Part shown: positions 16,237 through 26,352 of the stretch, in pieces | How positions within the stretch are numbered: the first letter of the stretch is position 1 | How the letters are laid out: the number at the start of each line of letters is the position of its first letter | Origin: Rhodoplanes serenus | Lineage (GTDB): Bacteria > Pseudomonadota > Alphaproteobacteria > Rhizobiales > Xanthobacteraceae | Reading direction: 5' to 3' | NCBI GenBank assembly: GCA_945893145.1 | Contig: CAMDDZ010000061.1 | Span: 1 to 33,568 of the forward strand | DNA length: 33,568 nucleotides | Position numbers and translations under genes: made by a program | The notes under the pieces: generated by a model | Seen by the model: the letters and a program-made list of their open reading frames with translations, nothing else | Databases searched by the model: none | What the model was told of the DNA's origin: nothing

Positions 16237-16943
16237 TCCAGCAGGCCGAGTTGCCGCTCGGCCTCGACCGCGTTTTGCGACGGCGCCGCGATCACCAGCC
16301 GTTCCAGCATGATGCGGTACGATGCGGCGCGCTCCAGCAGCGAGGCGTGCACCCATTGGGTGACGCAGGTGTTCTCGCGAATGCGGTTGAGCGTGTTGGC
16401 CTTCTCTTCCACAGTCAGGTTCGACACGATGGCCAGGCTCTTCTCGCGCTTTTTGTCGAGGTCGGCGACGCGGCGCGCGATCGAAAAGAACGGATCGAGC
16501 CGCACGATGTCGTTGCGGATGTCTTCCATCAGCTGATTGTAGCGCCCGGTCTGCGACCGGTAGGGCGTCTGGAACAGCCGCGACGCATAGGCGGCACGGT
16601 CGGGAGTCGGATAAGGACCGCCCAGGCCGATCTCGCCCAAGACGCTGTACCATCGACCGCGGTCGTAGGGCGGCTGGATCAGCGGGAACGCCAGATCGCG
16701 CAACTGGCGCTCTTCCTCGGTGAGCTGATGGTTCCAGATCGGCGCCTTGGTGCGCGGCGCCGCAGCTGGGCCCATCCAGGCGTGGATGTCATCGTGGTGA
16801 AATGCCTTGGTGAGGCTCGGCCGGCCGAGATCGCCGACCGGAGATGCGCAGCCCCCCAAAAATGAGAGCGCGGCCGCGGCGCCGATCAAAGCGCAACGCG
16901 GCCGAATCCTGTCGAGAAGCCGCGAATGATCGCGAGCGTTCAC
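16200..16943 (-). CDS. Putative lipoprotein of unknown function
   Basis: A 247-residue protein with a lipoprotein signal: basic N-terminus, hydrophobic core (ALIGAAAALSFL) and lipobox LGGC with Cys32 as the lipidated residue. The mature part is charged and helical (EDIRNDIVRLDPFFSIARRV, KKREKSLAIVSNLTVEEKAN, LLERAASYRIMLERLVIA, ending in a coiled-coil-like segment). I do not recognise a family. The start is GTG at 16943; no better start exists downstream before the signal. It begins 13 bases after the stop of the 67-residue gene, so the two likely form an operon. Its 3-prime end overlaps the convergent COQ4-like gene by 37 bases. Confidence 0.8.
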   Translation of the reverse strand: MNARDHSRLLDRIRPRCALIGAAAALSFLGGCASPVGDLGRPSLTKAFHHDDIHAWMGPAAAPRTKAPIWNHQLTEEERQLRDLAFPLIQPPYDRGRWYSVLGEIGLGGPYPTPDRAAYASRLFQTPYRSQTGRYNQLMEDIRNDIVRLDPFFSIARRVADLDKKREKSLAIVSNLTVEEKANTLNRIRENTCVTQWVHASLLERAASYRIMLERLVIAAPSQNAVEAERQLGLLDQRIKAFISYGT

Positions 16944-16956
16944 GAGCGCCGGGCGT

Positions 16957-17160
16957 TCATGAGCGCGACGCGCGGCGACGTCGCCTGCGGCCCGGCGTGG
17001 CGCTGGTGCCGCCCGTGAGCCCGTCGGAGGGCTCCTCCGGATGGCGCTCGATTCGCACCACCGGCAAAATGATCACGCTCGCCGGCTCGGAATTGGCGTC
17101 GACATATCTGCCGCCGCCTGCCGGACGTTGACCCTCGGGAAACCTGACGATGATACCCAT
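16957..17160 (-). CDS. Small conserved protein with basic tail
   Basis: A 67-residue protein starting MGIIVRFPEGQRPAGGGRY and ending in a run of arginines (GRRRRRRASRS). The ATG at 17160 has a strong GGGGAGGAG site 4 bases upstream, which marks this as a real short gene although the frame stays open further upstream. The central part (ASVIILPVVRIERHPEEP) is hydrophobic then charged. I recognise no domain. The basic tail could bind nucleic acid or membrane phospholipid. It is followed at 13 bases by the lipoprotein gene. The promoter should lie in the 170-base gap to the DUF2336 gene. Confidence 0.7.
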   Translation of the reverse strand: MGIIVRFPEGQRPAGGGRYVDANSEPASVIILPVVRIERHPEEPSDGLTGGTSATPGRRRRRRASRS

Positions 17161-17263
17161 GCCGCTCCTCCCCCGAACGCATGTCCTCCAAACGCACGGG
17201 CGTTCTGCCCTTAGCGCCGGATCGGCCATGCGTACGATCCATGGGTGCGATTAAGCGATGCCT

Positions 17264-17282
17264 ATGGTTAACGGTTCGCTAA
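17264..17282 (-). promoter_or_regulatory. Possible CtrA-binding site (TTAG-N7-TTAACCAT)
   Basis: On the minus strand the sequence reads TTAG, seven bases, then TTAACCAT. This matches the CtrA consensus TTAA-N7-TTAAC with one mismatch in the first half and a full second half. It lies between the divergent 67-residue gene and the DUF2336 gene, about 50 bases before the latter start. Only a motif match; no binding evidence. Confidence 0.3.
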
Positions 17283-17332
17283 CGGGAGCGGCCCTAATCT
17301 CCGTTTGCGAACAAGCGTGTCCGGGGAGCCCG

Positions 17333-18229
17333 ATGGCGGATCAGCGGCAGTTGGCGAAACTCGATGGGCTCGCGGAGCTCGCCAAGCGCGACGGGGTCGA
17401 TATCAAACCCACGCTGCTGCGGGTGATGACCGACTTCTACATCCAGAAGCCTACGCATACGGCAGATCAGGAGCGGCGCTTCACCGAGATCGCGCTGATG
17501 TTGCTCGATCACGTCGATGCCGAGACGCGGACCGCGATTGCCGAAAAGTTCGAGCACTACGCCGCGCCGCCGCCAGCGGTGGCGCAGCGGCTGTTGCGCG
17601 ACGCCATCGACACGAGCTTCGCGTCGCCCGTGACTGTCGCCCCGTTCGCCGGCGGCAAGGCCGCAGCGGCCGAGCTCAGCGAATTGTTCTTCGGAGCCAA
17701 CGCGGCCGAGCGTCGGCTCATTCTGCTGAGCCTGCCCTACGCGGCGTTGCCGCCCGCCGATCCTCCCAAGCCGGCTGCAGCCAACGAAGCGATCGGCCAG
17801 CTCGAAACCGCGGCGCTCACCCACAACACCGAAATATTTGCCCGCGAGGTTGAGCGCGCGCTCGGCATCTCACGAAAATATGCGCGCCGGCTGATCGAAG
17901 ACGAATCGGGCGAACCGATGCTGGTGGCGGGCAAGGCGCTGGCGATGGCCGAGGAGGTGCTGCAACGCATCCTGCTGTGCCTTCATCCAGTGGTCAGCCA
18001 GTCGGTCCAGCGCATCTATGAACTCTCGGCGCTCTACGGCGAAATGGAGCGCGATGCCGCGCTCCGCCTGCTCGCGCTCTGGCGCGCGAGCCAGCAGCCG
18101 GCAGCGCCCCACGCAGCCGAACATCAGCCGCAATACTGGCACGTCAAGAAAGGCTCGCGCCCCGCTCCGGCGGAGCGAACCAAGATCGCCTGGGAAGAAC
18201 ACGCCAAGGCAGAGGCTAAGAGCGCGTAA
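17333..18229 (+). CDS. DUF2336 domain protein
   Basis: A 298-residue, almost entirely helical cytoplasmic protein. It has the DUF2336 (PF10098) layout: repeated short helical pairs such as LLRVMTDFYIQKPTHTADQE, RRFTEIALMLLDHVDAETR and EIFAREVERALGISRKYARR, then IYELSALYGEMERDAALRL and a Lys/Ala-rich tail (IAWEEHAKAEAKSA). The ATG at 17333 follows GGGGAG by 4 bases; a frame open from 17258 is probably not used. The function is unknown; HEAT-like helical repeats suggest a protein-binding scaffold. The last 169 coding bases are duplicated about 4.9 kb downstream. In related genomes I expect this gene next to the convergent DUF1491 gene, which here lies 11 kb away. Confidence 0.85.
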   Translation: MADQRQLAKLDGLAELAKRDGVDIKPTLLRVMTDFYIQKPTHTADQERRFTEIALMLLDHVDAETRTAIAEKFEHYAAPPPAVAQRLLRDAIDTSFASPVTVAPFAGGKAAAAELSELFFGANAAERRLILLSLPYAALPPADPPKPAAANEAIGQLETAALTHNTEIFAREVERALGISRKYARRLIEDESGEPMLVAGKALAMAEEVLQRILLCLHPVVSQSVQRIYELSALYGEMERDAALRLLALWRASQQPAAPHAAEHQPQYWHVKKGSRPAPAERTKIAWEEHAKAEAKSA

Positions 18230-18248
18230 GCGCGCGAGCCCGCTTCGG
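18061..18248 (+). repeat. Direct repeat A, copy 1 (DUF2336 gene end)
   Basis: 188 bases that recur at 22971-23158 with five mismatches and no gaps (offset exactly 4910). The repeat covers the last 56 codons, the stop and 19 bases after it, then similarity ends abruptly. This is the intact copy. Confidence 0.95.
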
Positions 18249-19027
18249 CGGACGAAGGAAGTTTAAAAAACCGTCCGCAAACACCATTCGCAAAGAAGCG
18301 AAACACTAGGGCGTGTACTCATCAATCAAGCCCGGTACACGCGGCTCGCTCAAGGTCCGCTTTCCCTCCGATAGCGACAAAACAGCGGACATGCCGTGAT
18401 GTCCGCTCAGTGCCAGAAGCGGTCATCCCCACCAGCTCGATGCATAGGCGGCAGCGTGGCCACCGCTGGTTCAGAATGAGCGATTTTGCGCAGACAACCT
18501 TAATGGGCACTGCATAATCCCTCACAGGCGCGTGACGCTTCAACGCCGGGTAGCCGCAGTGCAACTGGGGAACTCGGTTTGGATTATTCAATCGACGCTA
18601 GTCATACTCGCGGAACTCACGAAGTTGCGGCCGGTCCTTCAAGCGGCGGCAAACGAGTTCACGGTGGAAGCTGAAAATCATCCGAACGCGACGGTCACCC
18701 TGGCGCATTTGAGAATGGCTGCGGAAATTAAAGAGCTTGATCGCCAAATCGGAATGTTGAACGAAAAGCCTTCGCAGGGACACGCTAGGCGGCGCACTGG
18801 CTGATACGAAGCGCAAAGTCTTTGGATGATCGTCGCCGCTAAGCCACTGATCAAACGTGACAATCGAGAAGAAGCGTTTTCTTTCAAAAAATGACCGGCC
18901 TTCAGGAACTTTAACCCTCGATGCGAGTTACGTTTTAGCCCTGATAGCGGCGCGAGGGCTCTGATAGCCGTGTGGCATGAAGAGCTCCGATAGCCGGCTG
19001 CTGGTTGTCACGGCCCGAAGGATTTGC
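18249..19027. other. Intergenic region with dispersed-repeat remnants
   Basis: About 780 bases between the DUF2336 gene and the response regulator. At 18307-18323 (CTAGGGCGTGTACTCAT) it carries an inverted relative of the repeat end found at 22793-22808 and 29180-29196. Around 18380-18430 there are further repeat-like stretches with a GCGGACAT/ATGTCCGC dyad. The rest holds at most one doubtful small gene (18532-18804) and no RNA gene that I can identify. Confidence 0.5.
18532..18804 (+). CDS. Doubtful small protein or gene remnant
   Basis: A 90-codon open frame whose second half has amphipathic helical character (TVTLAHLRMAAEIKELDRQI) like a coiled coil, while its first third is repeat-like DNA. 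There is no clear ribosome site at the start. It may be the decayed end of an older gene. No family is recognised. Confidence 0.2.
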   Translation: MTLQRRVAAVQLGNSVWIIQSTLVILAELTKLRPVLQAAANEFTVEAENHPNATVTLAHLRMAAEIKELDRQIGMLNEKPSQGHARRRTG

Positions 19028-19393
19028 ATGGCCGTGATCCTGATCGTCGAAGACGACGTGTTTATCCGCCAAATCGCGGAGCTGATGATTGAGGACTGGG
19101 GCCACAAACAACTTTCTGCCTGCGACGTAGACGAAGCACTTTCATTCTTACGTTCGCCTCAACACATCGACGCACTCTTCACCGACATCCGTCTCAAAAC
19201 AGCCGCCCTTGGCGGGTACGAACTTGCACACGAAGCCATCAAGCTTCGGCCGAAGCTGCGTGTGCTCTACGCGACAGGCAATTCGATTACCGACAAGATG
19301 AAAGCTCTGTTTGTTGAAGGTTCGAACTTCCTTCAAAAGCCGTACTCGGAACATCAGCTCCAAAACGCCATTGACGAACTACTCGCAGCTTAG
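19028..19393 (+). CDS. Single-domain response regulator (CheY-like)
   Basis: A 121-residue receiver domain with no output domain. Acidic residues lie at positions 8-10 (LIVEDDVF), the phospho-acceptor is D53 in LFTDIRLK, a threonine stands in LYATGN, and the conserved lysine is K104 in FLQKPYS. The ATG at 19028 has AAGGA about 6 bases upstream; the upstream in-frame ATG at 18977 would add a non-family extension. The closing motif KPYSEHQLQNAIDELL is typical of stand-alone receivers in Bradyrhizobium relatives. It lies 60 bases before the hybrid kinase gene, so it may take part in that phosphorelay as a diffusible phosphate acceptor. Confidence 0.92.
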   Translation: MAVILIVEDDVFIRQIAELMIEDWGHKQLSACDVDEALSFLRSPQHIDALFTDIRLKTAALGGYELAHEAIKLRPKLRVLYATGNSITDKMKALFVEGSNFLQKPYSEHQLQNAIDELLAA

Positions 19394-19453
19394 TTCGAAG
19401 TCCCACAATCTATCCGCTGAGTGGGACGGGTACAGATTCCCGGGGGGAATACT

Positions 19454-22672
<3,219 letters not shown>

Positions 22673-22723
22673 CCCAGCACTCAATAACATCCGCAAAACT
22701 TGAATGTCCGGTTGGGTCAAAAC

Positions 22724-22968
22724 CGGAAATGCTCAGCGCGAGTCAATGTTGTCTGCTCTTGCCCCCAAAGCGGCCCTCCGGTCTGTGCGTTTATCAGTCC
22801 ACGCCCTAGCCCACGAGCGCATCGAAAAAATTCCGCCCGCGCGATCCTCGACCTCCACGATCCAGACATCGGGATCGAATTTGATCTGGCGCGTGAGATA
22901 AGCCTCGGCGTCCGCCTCGGGCACCGGCTACGTTTTCAGGCAGGCCGTAAAGGCGCGGTCGGACGGAC
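22724..22968. repeat. Direct repeat B, copy 1 (truncated)
   Basis: About 245 bases matching 29111-29356 with roughly 17 mismatches and one single-base gap. The first 80 bases are a dispersed intergenic repeat (CGGAAATGCTCAGCGCGAGT start, GTCTGTGCGTTTAT core); the remainder is the 3-prime end of a DUF1491 gene. It stops where repeat A copy 2 begins. Confidence 0.92.
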
Positions 22969-22970
22969 GC
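22806..22970 (-). pseudogene. DUF1491 gene fragment (C-terminal part, frameshifted)
   Basis: It corresponds to the last 50 or so codons of the gene at 29193-29540. The segment EADAEAYLTRQIKFDPDVWI is still readable, then one base is missing relative to the intact copy (CGCCCGCGC against CGCCCGGCGC), which shifts the frame before the native stop. The 5-prime half of the gene is absent; its place is taken by the DUF2336 fragment. It is not expected to make a functional protein. Confidence 0.88.
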
Positions 22971-23139
22971 GCTCCGCCTGCTCGCGCTCTGGCGCGCAAG
23001 CCAGCAGCCGGCAGCGCCCCAGGCGGCCGAACATCAGCCGCAATACTGGCACGTCAAGAAAGGCTCGCGCCCCGCTCCGGCGGAGCGAACCAAGATCGCC
23101 TGGGAAGAACACGCCAAGGCAGAGGCCAAAAGCGCGTAA
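22971..23139 (+). pseudogene. DUF2336 gene fragment (C-terminal 55 codons)
   Basis: Second copy of repeat A. It keeps the reading frame and stop codon of the DUF2336 tail (YWHVKKGSRPAPAERTKIAW) with five substitutions in 188 bases, but has no start codon or N-terminal part. It begins at the fusion point with the DUF1491 fragment, where the two parents share the short sequence CGCGC. Confidence 0.93.
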
Positions 23140-23172
23140 GCGCGCGAGCCCGCTTCGGGACACCGCAGCCAG

Positions 23173-23778
23173 TCAGCCCTTGAAAGTTTTCTGGCGAGGA
23201 TGCACGCAGTCCTTGAAATCGCCGAACGCCTTCCACGCCGGCTCAACCGTCTCGGTACCCGCGCGCGGCGTGTAGATTGACGGTTCGGCGAGCTGCATTG
23301 TGGGGATGTAGCGTGGGCAGTTCGGGAAGATCGCGCGCACGGTCACGCGCACAATGAGTTGCGCACCGACCGTCTGAGCCAGCAGCGGATCATCACGGCT
23401 CACGCTCGCCTGGCCGTTGACGCGCAGGCGCTGCGGCTTGCCGTGCATGGCGATGAAGAGCAAGCCGACGCTCGGGTTGGCGACGACATTGCCCAGGCTC
23501 TTGAACATGCCGTTGCCGTCATAATCCGGGAACGCCAGTTCGGACGGCCCGGTGAGGCGTACGAAGCCGGGCATGCCGCCTTTGAACGAGCAGTCAGGTC
23601 GCCCCTCGGCATCCGCGGTCGCCAAGAAGAAATATGACGCGTTCTCGATGAACGTCTTGTCGTCGGGCTTAAACGCCGTGCGGGTCAGTTTTTCTTCCAG
23701 CCGATCGGAAATCCGTCTGCTGTCGAACTGATCTTGCAGGACTCGGTTGCCGCTGTGGAACAGGATGCTATCGCCCAT
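23173..23778 (-). CDS. PPOX-class pyridoxamine 5-phosphate oxidase-like flavoprotein
   Basis: A 201-residue split-barrel protein of the PNPOx-like family (PF01243). The core reads FFLATADAEGRPDCSFKGG, SELAFPDYDGNGMFKSLGNV and VGLLFIAMHGKPQRLRVNGQ, the FMN-binding strand pattern of this class. The ATG at 23778 has a GGAGAGG site just upstream. Such proteins bind FMN, F420 or heme and reduce small substrates; vitamin B6 synthesis is not implied. The gene ends about 10 bases past the DUF2336 fragment and is convergent with it. Confidence 0.88.
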   Translation of the reverse strand: MGDSILFHSGNRVLQDQFDSRRISDRLEEKLTRTAFKPDDKTFIENASYFFLATADAEGRPDCSFKGGMPGFVRLTGPSELAFPDYDGNGMFKSLGNVVANPSVGLLFIAMHGKPQRLRVNGQASVSRDDPLLAQTVGAQLIVRVTVRAIFPNCPRYIPTMQLAEPSIYTPRAGTETVEPAWKAFGDFKDCVHPRQKTFKG

Positions 23779-24006
23779 CGGACCTCTCCATGAGACTCAA
23801 TCGCGTGTCGGCACTGGGGGCAATTTTCGACCGCTGGGCTCATTCAGGTCAATGATCCAGCCCGAACAATGCCCCGGTGGAGCCGGCAGCCGACCGGCCT
23901 CGGACGCGCTGAGCGGCTGCAAATGCCAGCCGCAATTGACCGCATTCTCAAAACAGTGTGATTGGGTTGGATACCCGGCGACCCACATCCAGGCACAGGC
24001 ACCTAC
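23779..24006. other. Intergenic region, divergent promoters expected
   Basis: 228 bases between the PPOX gene (minus) and the TPR gene (plus). I see no repeat, RNA gene or clear promoter motif in it. Confidence 0.4.
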
Positions 24007-25209
24007 ATGCGACTGCTGACTTCGGCTGCGATAGCGGCCTCGGCCTTTCTTTCCATCTCGCCCGCGCACGCGCAGTCCTTCAACGAAACGAGCGAGCTCG
24101 GTCTCCAAGCGCTGCGACGCGGGGAATGGGCGCGCTCCATTGAGATCAACACCAGCCTATTGTCGATGAAGCCGCCGAAGCCCGAGCAGTATTGCTTCAT
24201 CTACTGGGGCCTAACCACAGCCCGCGTGAACGGCACCGGCGAAATGGAGCGCGCTCTGCGGGACATCGACGAGAGCCTGCGTTGCCTGGAGGCGATCCGA
24301 AACAGCCCGGCGATTCTGGAATTCCGCGCCGAGGCGTATCGGCAGCGCGGCATCCTGCTCCGGGACTGGGGCCGCTACGATGACGCGCTCGCCAATGAAG
24401 CACTTCGCCTGAAGGTCGACCCGCAGGCGATCCATACAATCGAGTCCGCGCGCGCCAGCGCCCTGGAGATGAAGGGCGACTATGAGGCCGCGGCTCAGGC
24501 CCTGACGCGCGGCGCTGCGGCGGCAAAAGATCCGGAGTTTCGCAAATCCCTGATCGTGCGCCGCGCTTGGATCAGGATGAAACAGCGGCGCGTCGATCAG
24601 GCGATGAGCGATCTGGCCGAAGCCAATCGCATCAAGCCCCATGTCGCCGGCACGGCCAGCAACCCGCACGCGTGGGTTCTGGTCGAACAGGGCCGGTACG
24701 ACGACGCGATCGTCGAGATGAAGGTCGATGAGCGGGCCGGCCCCGGCAACGCGATGATCCTCGGCTATCTTCGGGGTCACGCCGAAGCGGCACGTGGAAA
24801 TTTCAGTGAAGCGGTGGCGGCGTTCAGGCCGGCCGCAGCCGCGCAGGCCGCCAATCCGACGGTCCAGGTAGCGCTCTATCTCGCGCAGGCACGCAGCGGG
24901 CGGAACGACACCGCGGCGATCTCGACGTTCGCAGCCAATCTCGATCCGGCGAAATGGCCGGATGCGCAGGCGTTCTATGTCCTCGGCCGGATCAATCGCA
25001 ATCAGTTCGAAGCCTCGGCACGTCACGGCAATCTGCGCATCGAACGCGCCAGAATGTGCCGCATGACGCTTGTCGCCGGCGAGGTGGCGCTGATCAAGGG
25101 AGACAAGGCGGCAGCGCGCACTGAGCTTAACCGCACGATCGAACTTTGCCCGATGGATACGGCCTCGCAGGAGCGCACTTGGGCCATGGGCGAGCTGGGC
25201 CGGCTGTAA
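24007..25209 (+). CDS. Secreted TPR-repeat protein
   Basis: A 400-residue exported protein with a signal peptide (LLTSAAIAASAFLSISPAHA, cleavage before QSFN) and an all-helical body of tetratricopeptide-like repeats: LGLQALRRGEWARSIEINTS, QRGILLRDWGRYDDALANEA, ALEMKGDYEAAAQALTRGAA, VLVEQGRYDDAIVEMKVDE and GHAEAARGNFSEAVAAFRPA. The ATG at 24007 was chosen because it starts the signal peptide; its ribosome site is weak. It is probably a periplasmic protein-binding scaffold. The second half of the protein has cysteines in RARMCRMTL and IELCPMDTA that may bond. It is convergent with the DUF11 gene remnant, with a short repeat between. Confidence 0.85.
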   Translation: MRLLTSAAIAASAFLSISPAHAQSFNETSELGLQALRRGEWARSIEINTSLLSMKPPKPEQYCFIYWGLTTARVNGTGEMERALRDIDESLRCLEAIRNSPAILEFRAEAYRQRGILLRDWGRYDDALANEALRLKVDPQAIHTIESARASALEMKGDYEAAAQALTRGAAAAKDPEFRKSLIVRRAWIRMKQRRVDQAMSDLAEANRIKPHVAGTASNPHAWVLVEQGRYDDAIVEMKVDERAGPGNAMILGYLRGHAEAARGNFSEAVAAFRPAAAAQAANPTVQVALYLAQARSGRNDTAAISTFAANLDPAKWPDAQAFYVLGRINRNQFEASARHGNLRIERARMCRMTLVAGEVALIKGDKAAARTELNRTIELCPMDTASQERTWAMGELGRL

Positions 25210-25235
25210 CGCGCAAATGGACCAGCGGGCGGCAG

Positions 25236-25288
25236 CGCCCAAAGCGGCTCTCCGGTCTGTGCGTTTGTCAGTCCACGCCGTCGCCCGC
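25236..25288. repeat. Third partial copy of the dispersed intergenic repeat
   Basis: About 53 bases matching 22757-22810 and 29148-29198 (core CTCCGGTCTGTGCGTTT). It resembles the 22.7-kb copy more (CAGTCCACGCC) than the 29-kb copy. It lies between the TPR gene end and the convergent stop of the Cys-rich frame. Confidence 0.8.
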
Positions 25289-25293
25289 CGGGA

Positions 25294-26352
25294 TTATCGC
25301 TGCGGTCGCCTGGGATCGGGCGCGATGGCCGGTGGCCGCTGCTCCCGGGCGACACAGGTGTTTCCTTTCGCCACCATATCCGTTGGACATTCGCAGACAC
25401 CGCGGCGATTAAGTTTCGCCGGCGGATTGCACACGGTCGGCTGCACGCATGACAGTCCCCGCTGCACCAATCCGGCCGGACAGACGCACGCTGAACCGGC
25501 GGCATTGGCAATCAGCGGTGAGCGGCACACGATCGGCCGAACGCACGTCCCACCCCGTTGCACGGTTCCCGGCGGGCAGACACACACCCCGGGGACCGCG
25601 CCAGGCACCATCGGCAGCCGGCATTCGGGAGGCCGACGCACACATTCCGCGCCACGCTGCACGGTGCCGGGCGGGCAAATGCACACTCCGGGGACCGGCC
25701 CCGCAACCATCGGCGGTGCACATGCGAACGGCGGCGGCACGCATTCCGCGCCACGCTGAACCGTTCCGGGCCGACAGACGCACGTTCCGGGGATCGGCCC
25801 CGGAACCAGAGGCAGCGCGCATGCGGCCCGCGGCGCTATTCCCGGAGGAAGCTGCACGATATTGACCGTCGTGCAGCTCTTGTCATCGGGGCCATTGACC
25901 GGGATCGATGAGGCGACGGAAGTAACGCCGCGCATTTGGAGATAGGCGCGCAGTGTGCCCGCGTCCATTACGGCTTCGACGCGGCGCCGCACAGCCGCTA
26001 CGGCGGGCTGCCCGATGAAAAACTCACTGCAATTCGATAATGTGGGCTGCGTGTAGTTCGGCGGGATCTGGAATGTGACGGTGACGGTGAGCTGCCCGCC
26101 GGCCGGGATCGAGCTCGGTGGATGCAAACATTTAATCTGGCCCGAACCGCCGAACGGCAGGCAGGACCACGGAGCCGGCGTCGGCGGCGGAACGAATGTC
26201 GTTCCGGCCGGCATGGTGTCGATGAACGCTATCGGGAAAACGCCCGTCGCCGCTGTCGTCGAGAGGTTGGAAATGGTGAATGTATAGGAGCACAGCCCGC
26301 CGGGGCTGCACTGGGTCGCATTCGCCGTCTTCTCAATCTTGATCTTGTCGAT
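25294..26352 (-). pseudogene. C-terminal part of DUF11 protein beyond an in-frame TAG (Cys-rich repeats)
   Basis: 352 codons in the same frame as the DUF11 gene and directly continuing it after its TAG stop (26353-26355). The frame opens with IDKIKIEKTANATQCSPGG, the start of a third DUF11 repeat, which runs to about FQIPPNYTQPTLSN. Then come five cysteine-rich repeats of about 33 residues, consensus C-x2-P-(10-13)-C-x-C-x-P-G-x-V-Q-R-G-x2-C-V, and a short Pro/Arg tail. An internal ATG at 26214 cuts into the DUF11 repeat and has no good ribosome site, so separate translation is unlikely. Either a lost C-terminus or made by read-through. Confidence 0.8.
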
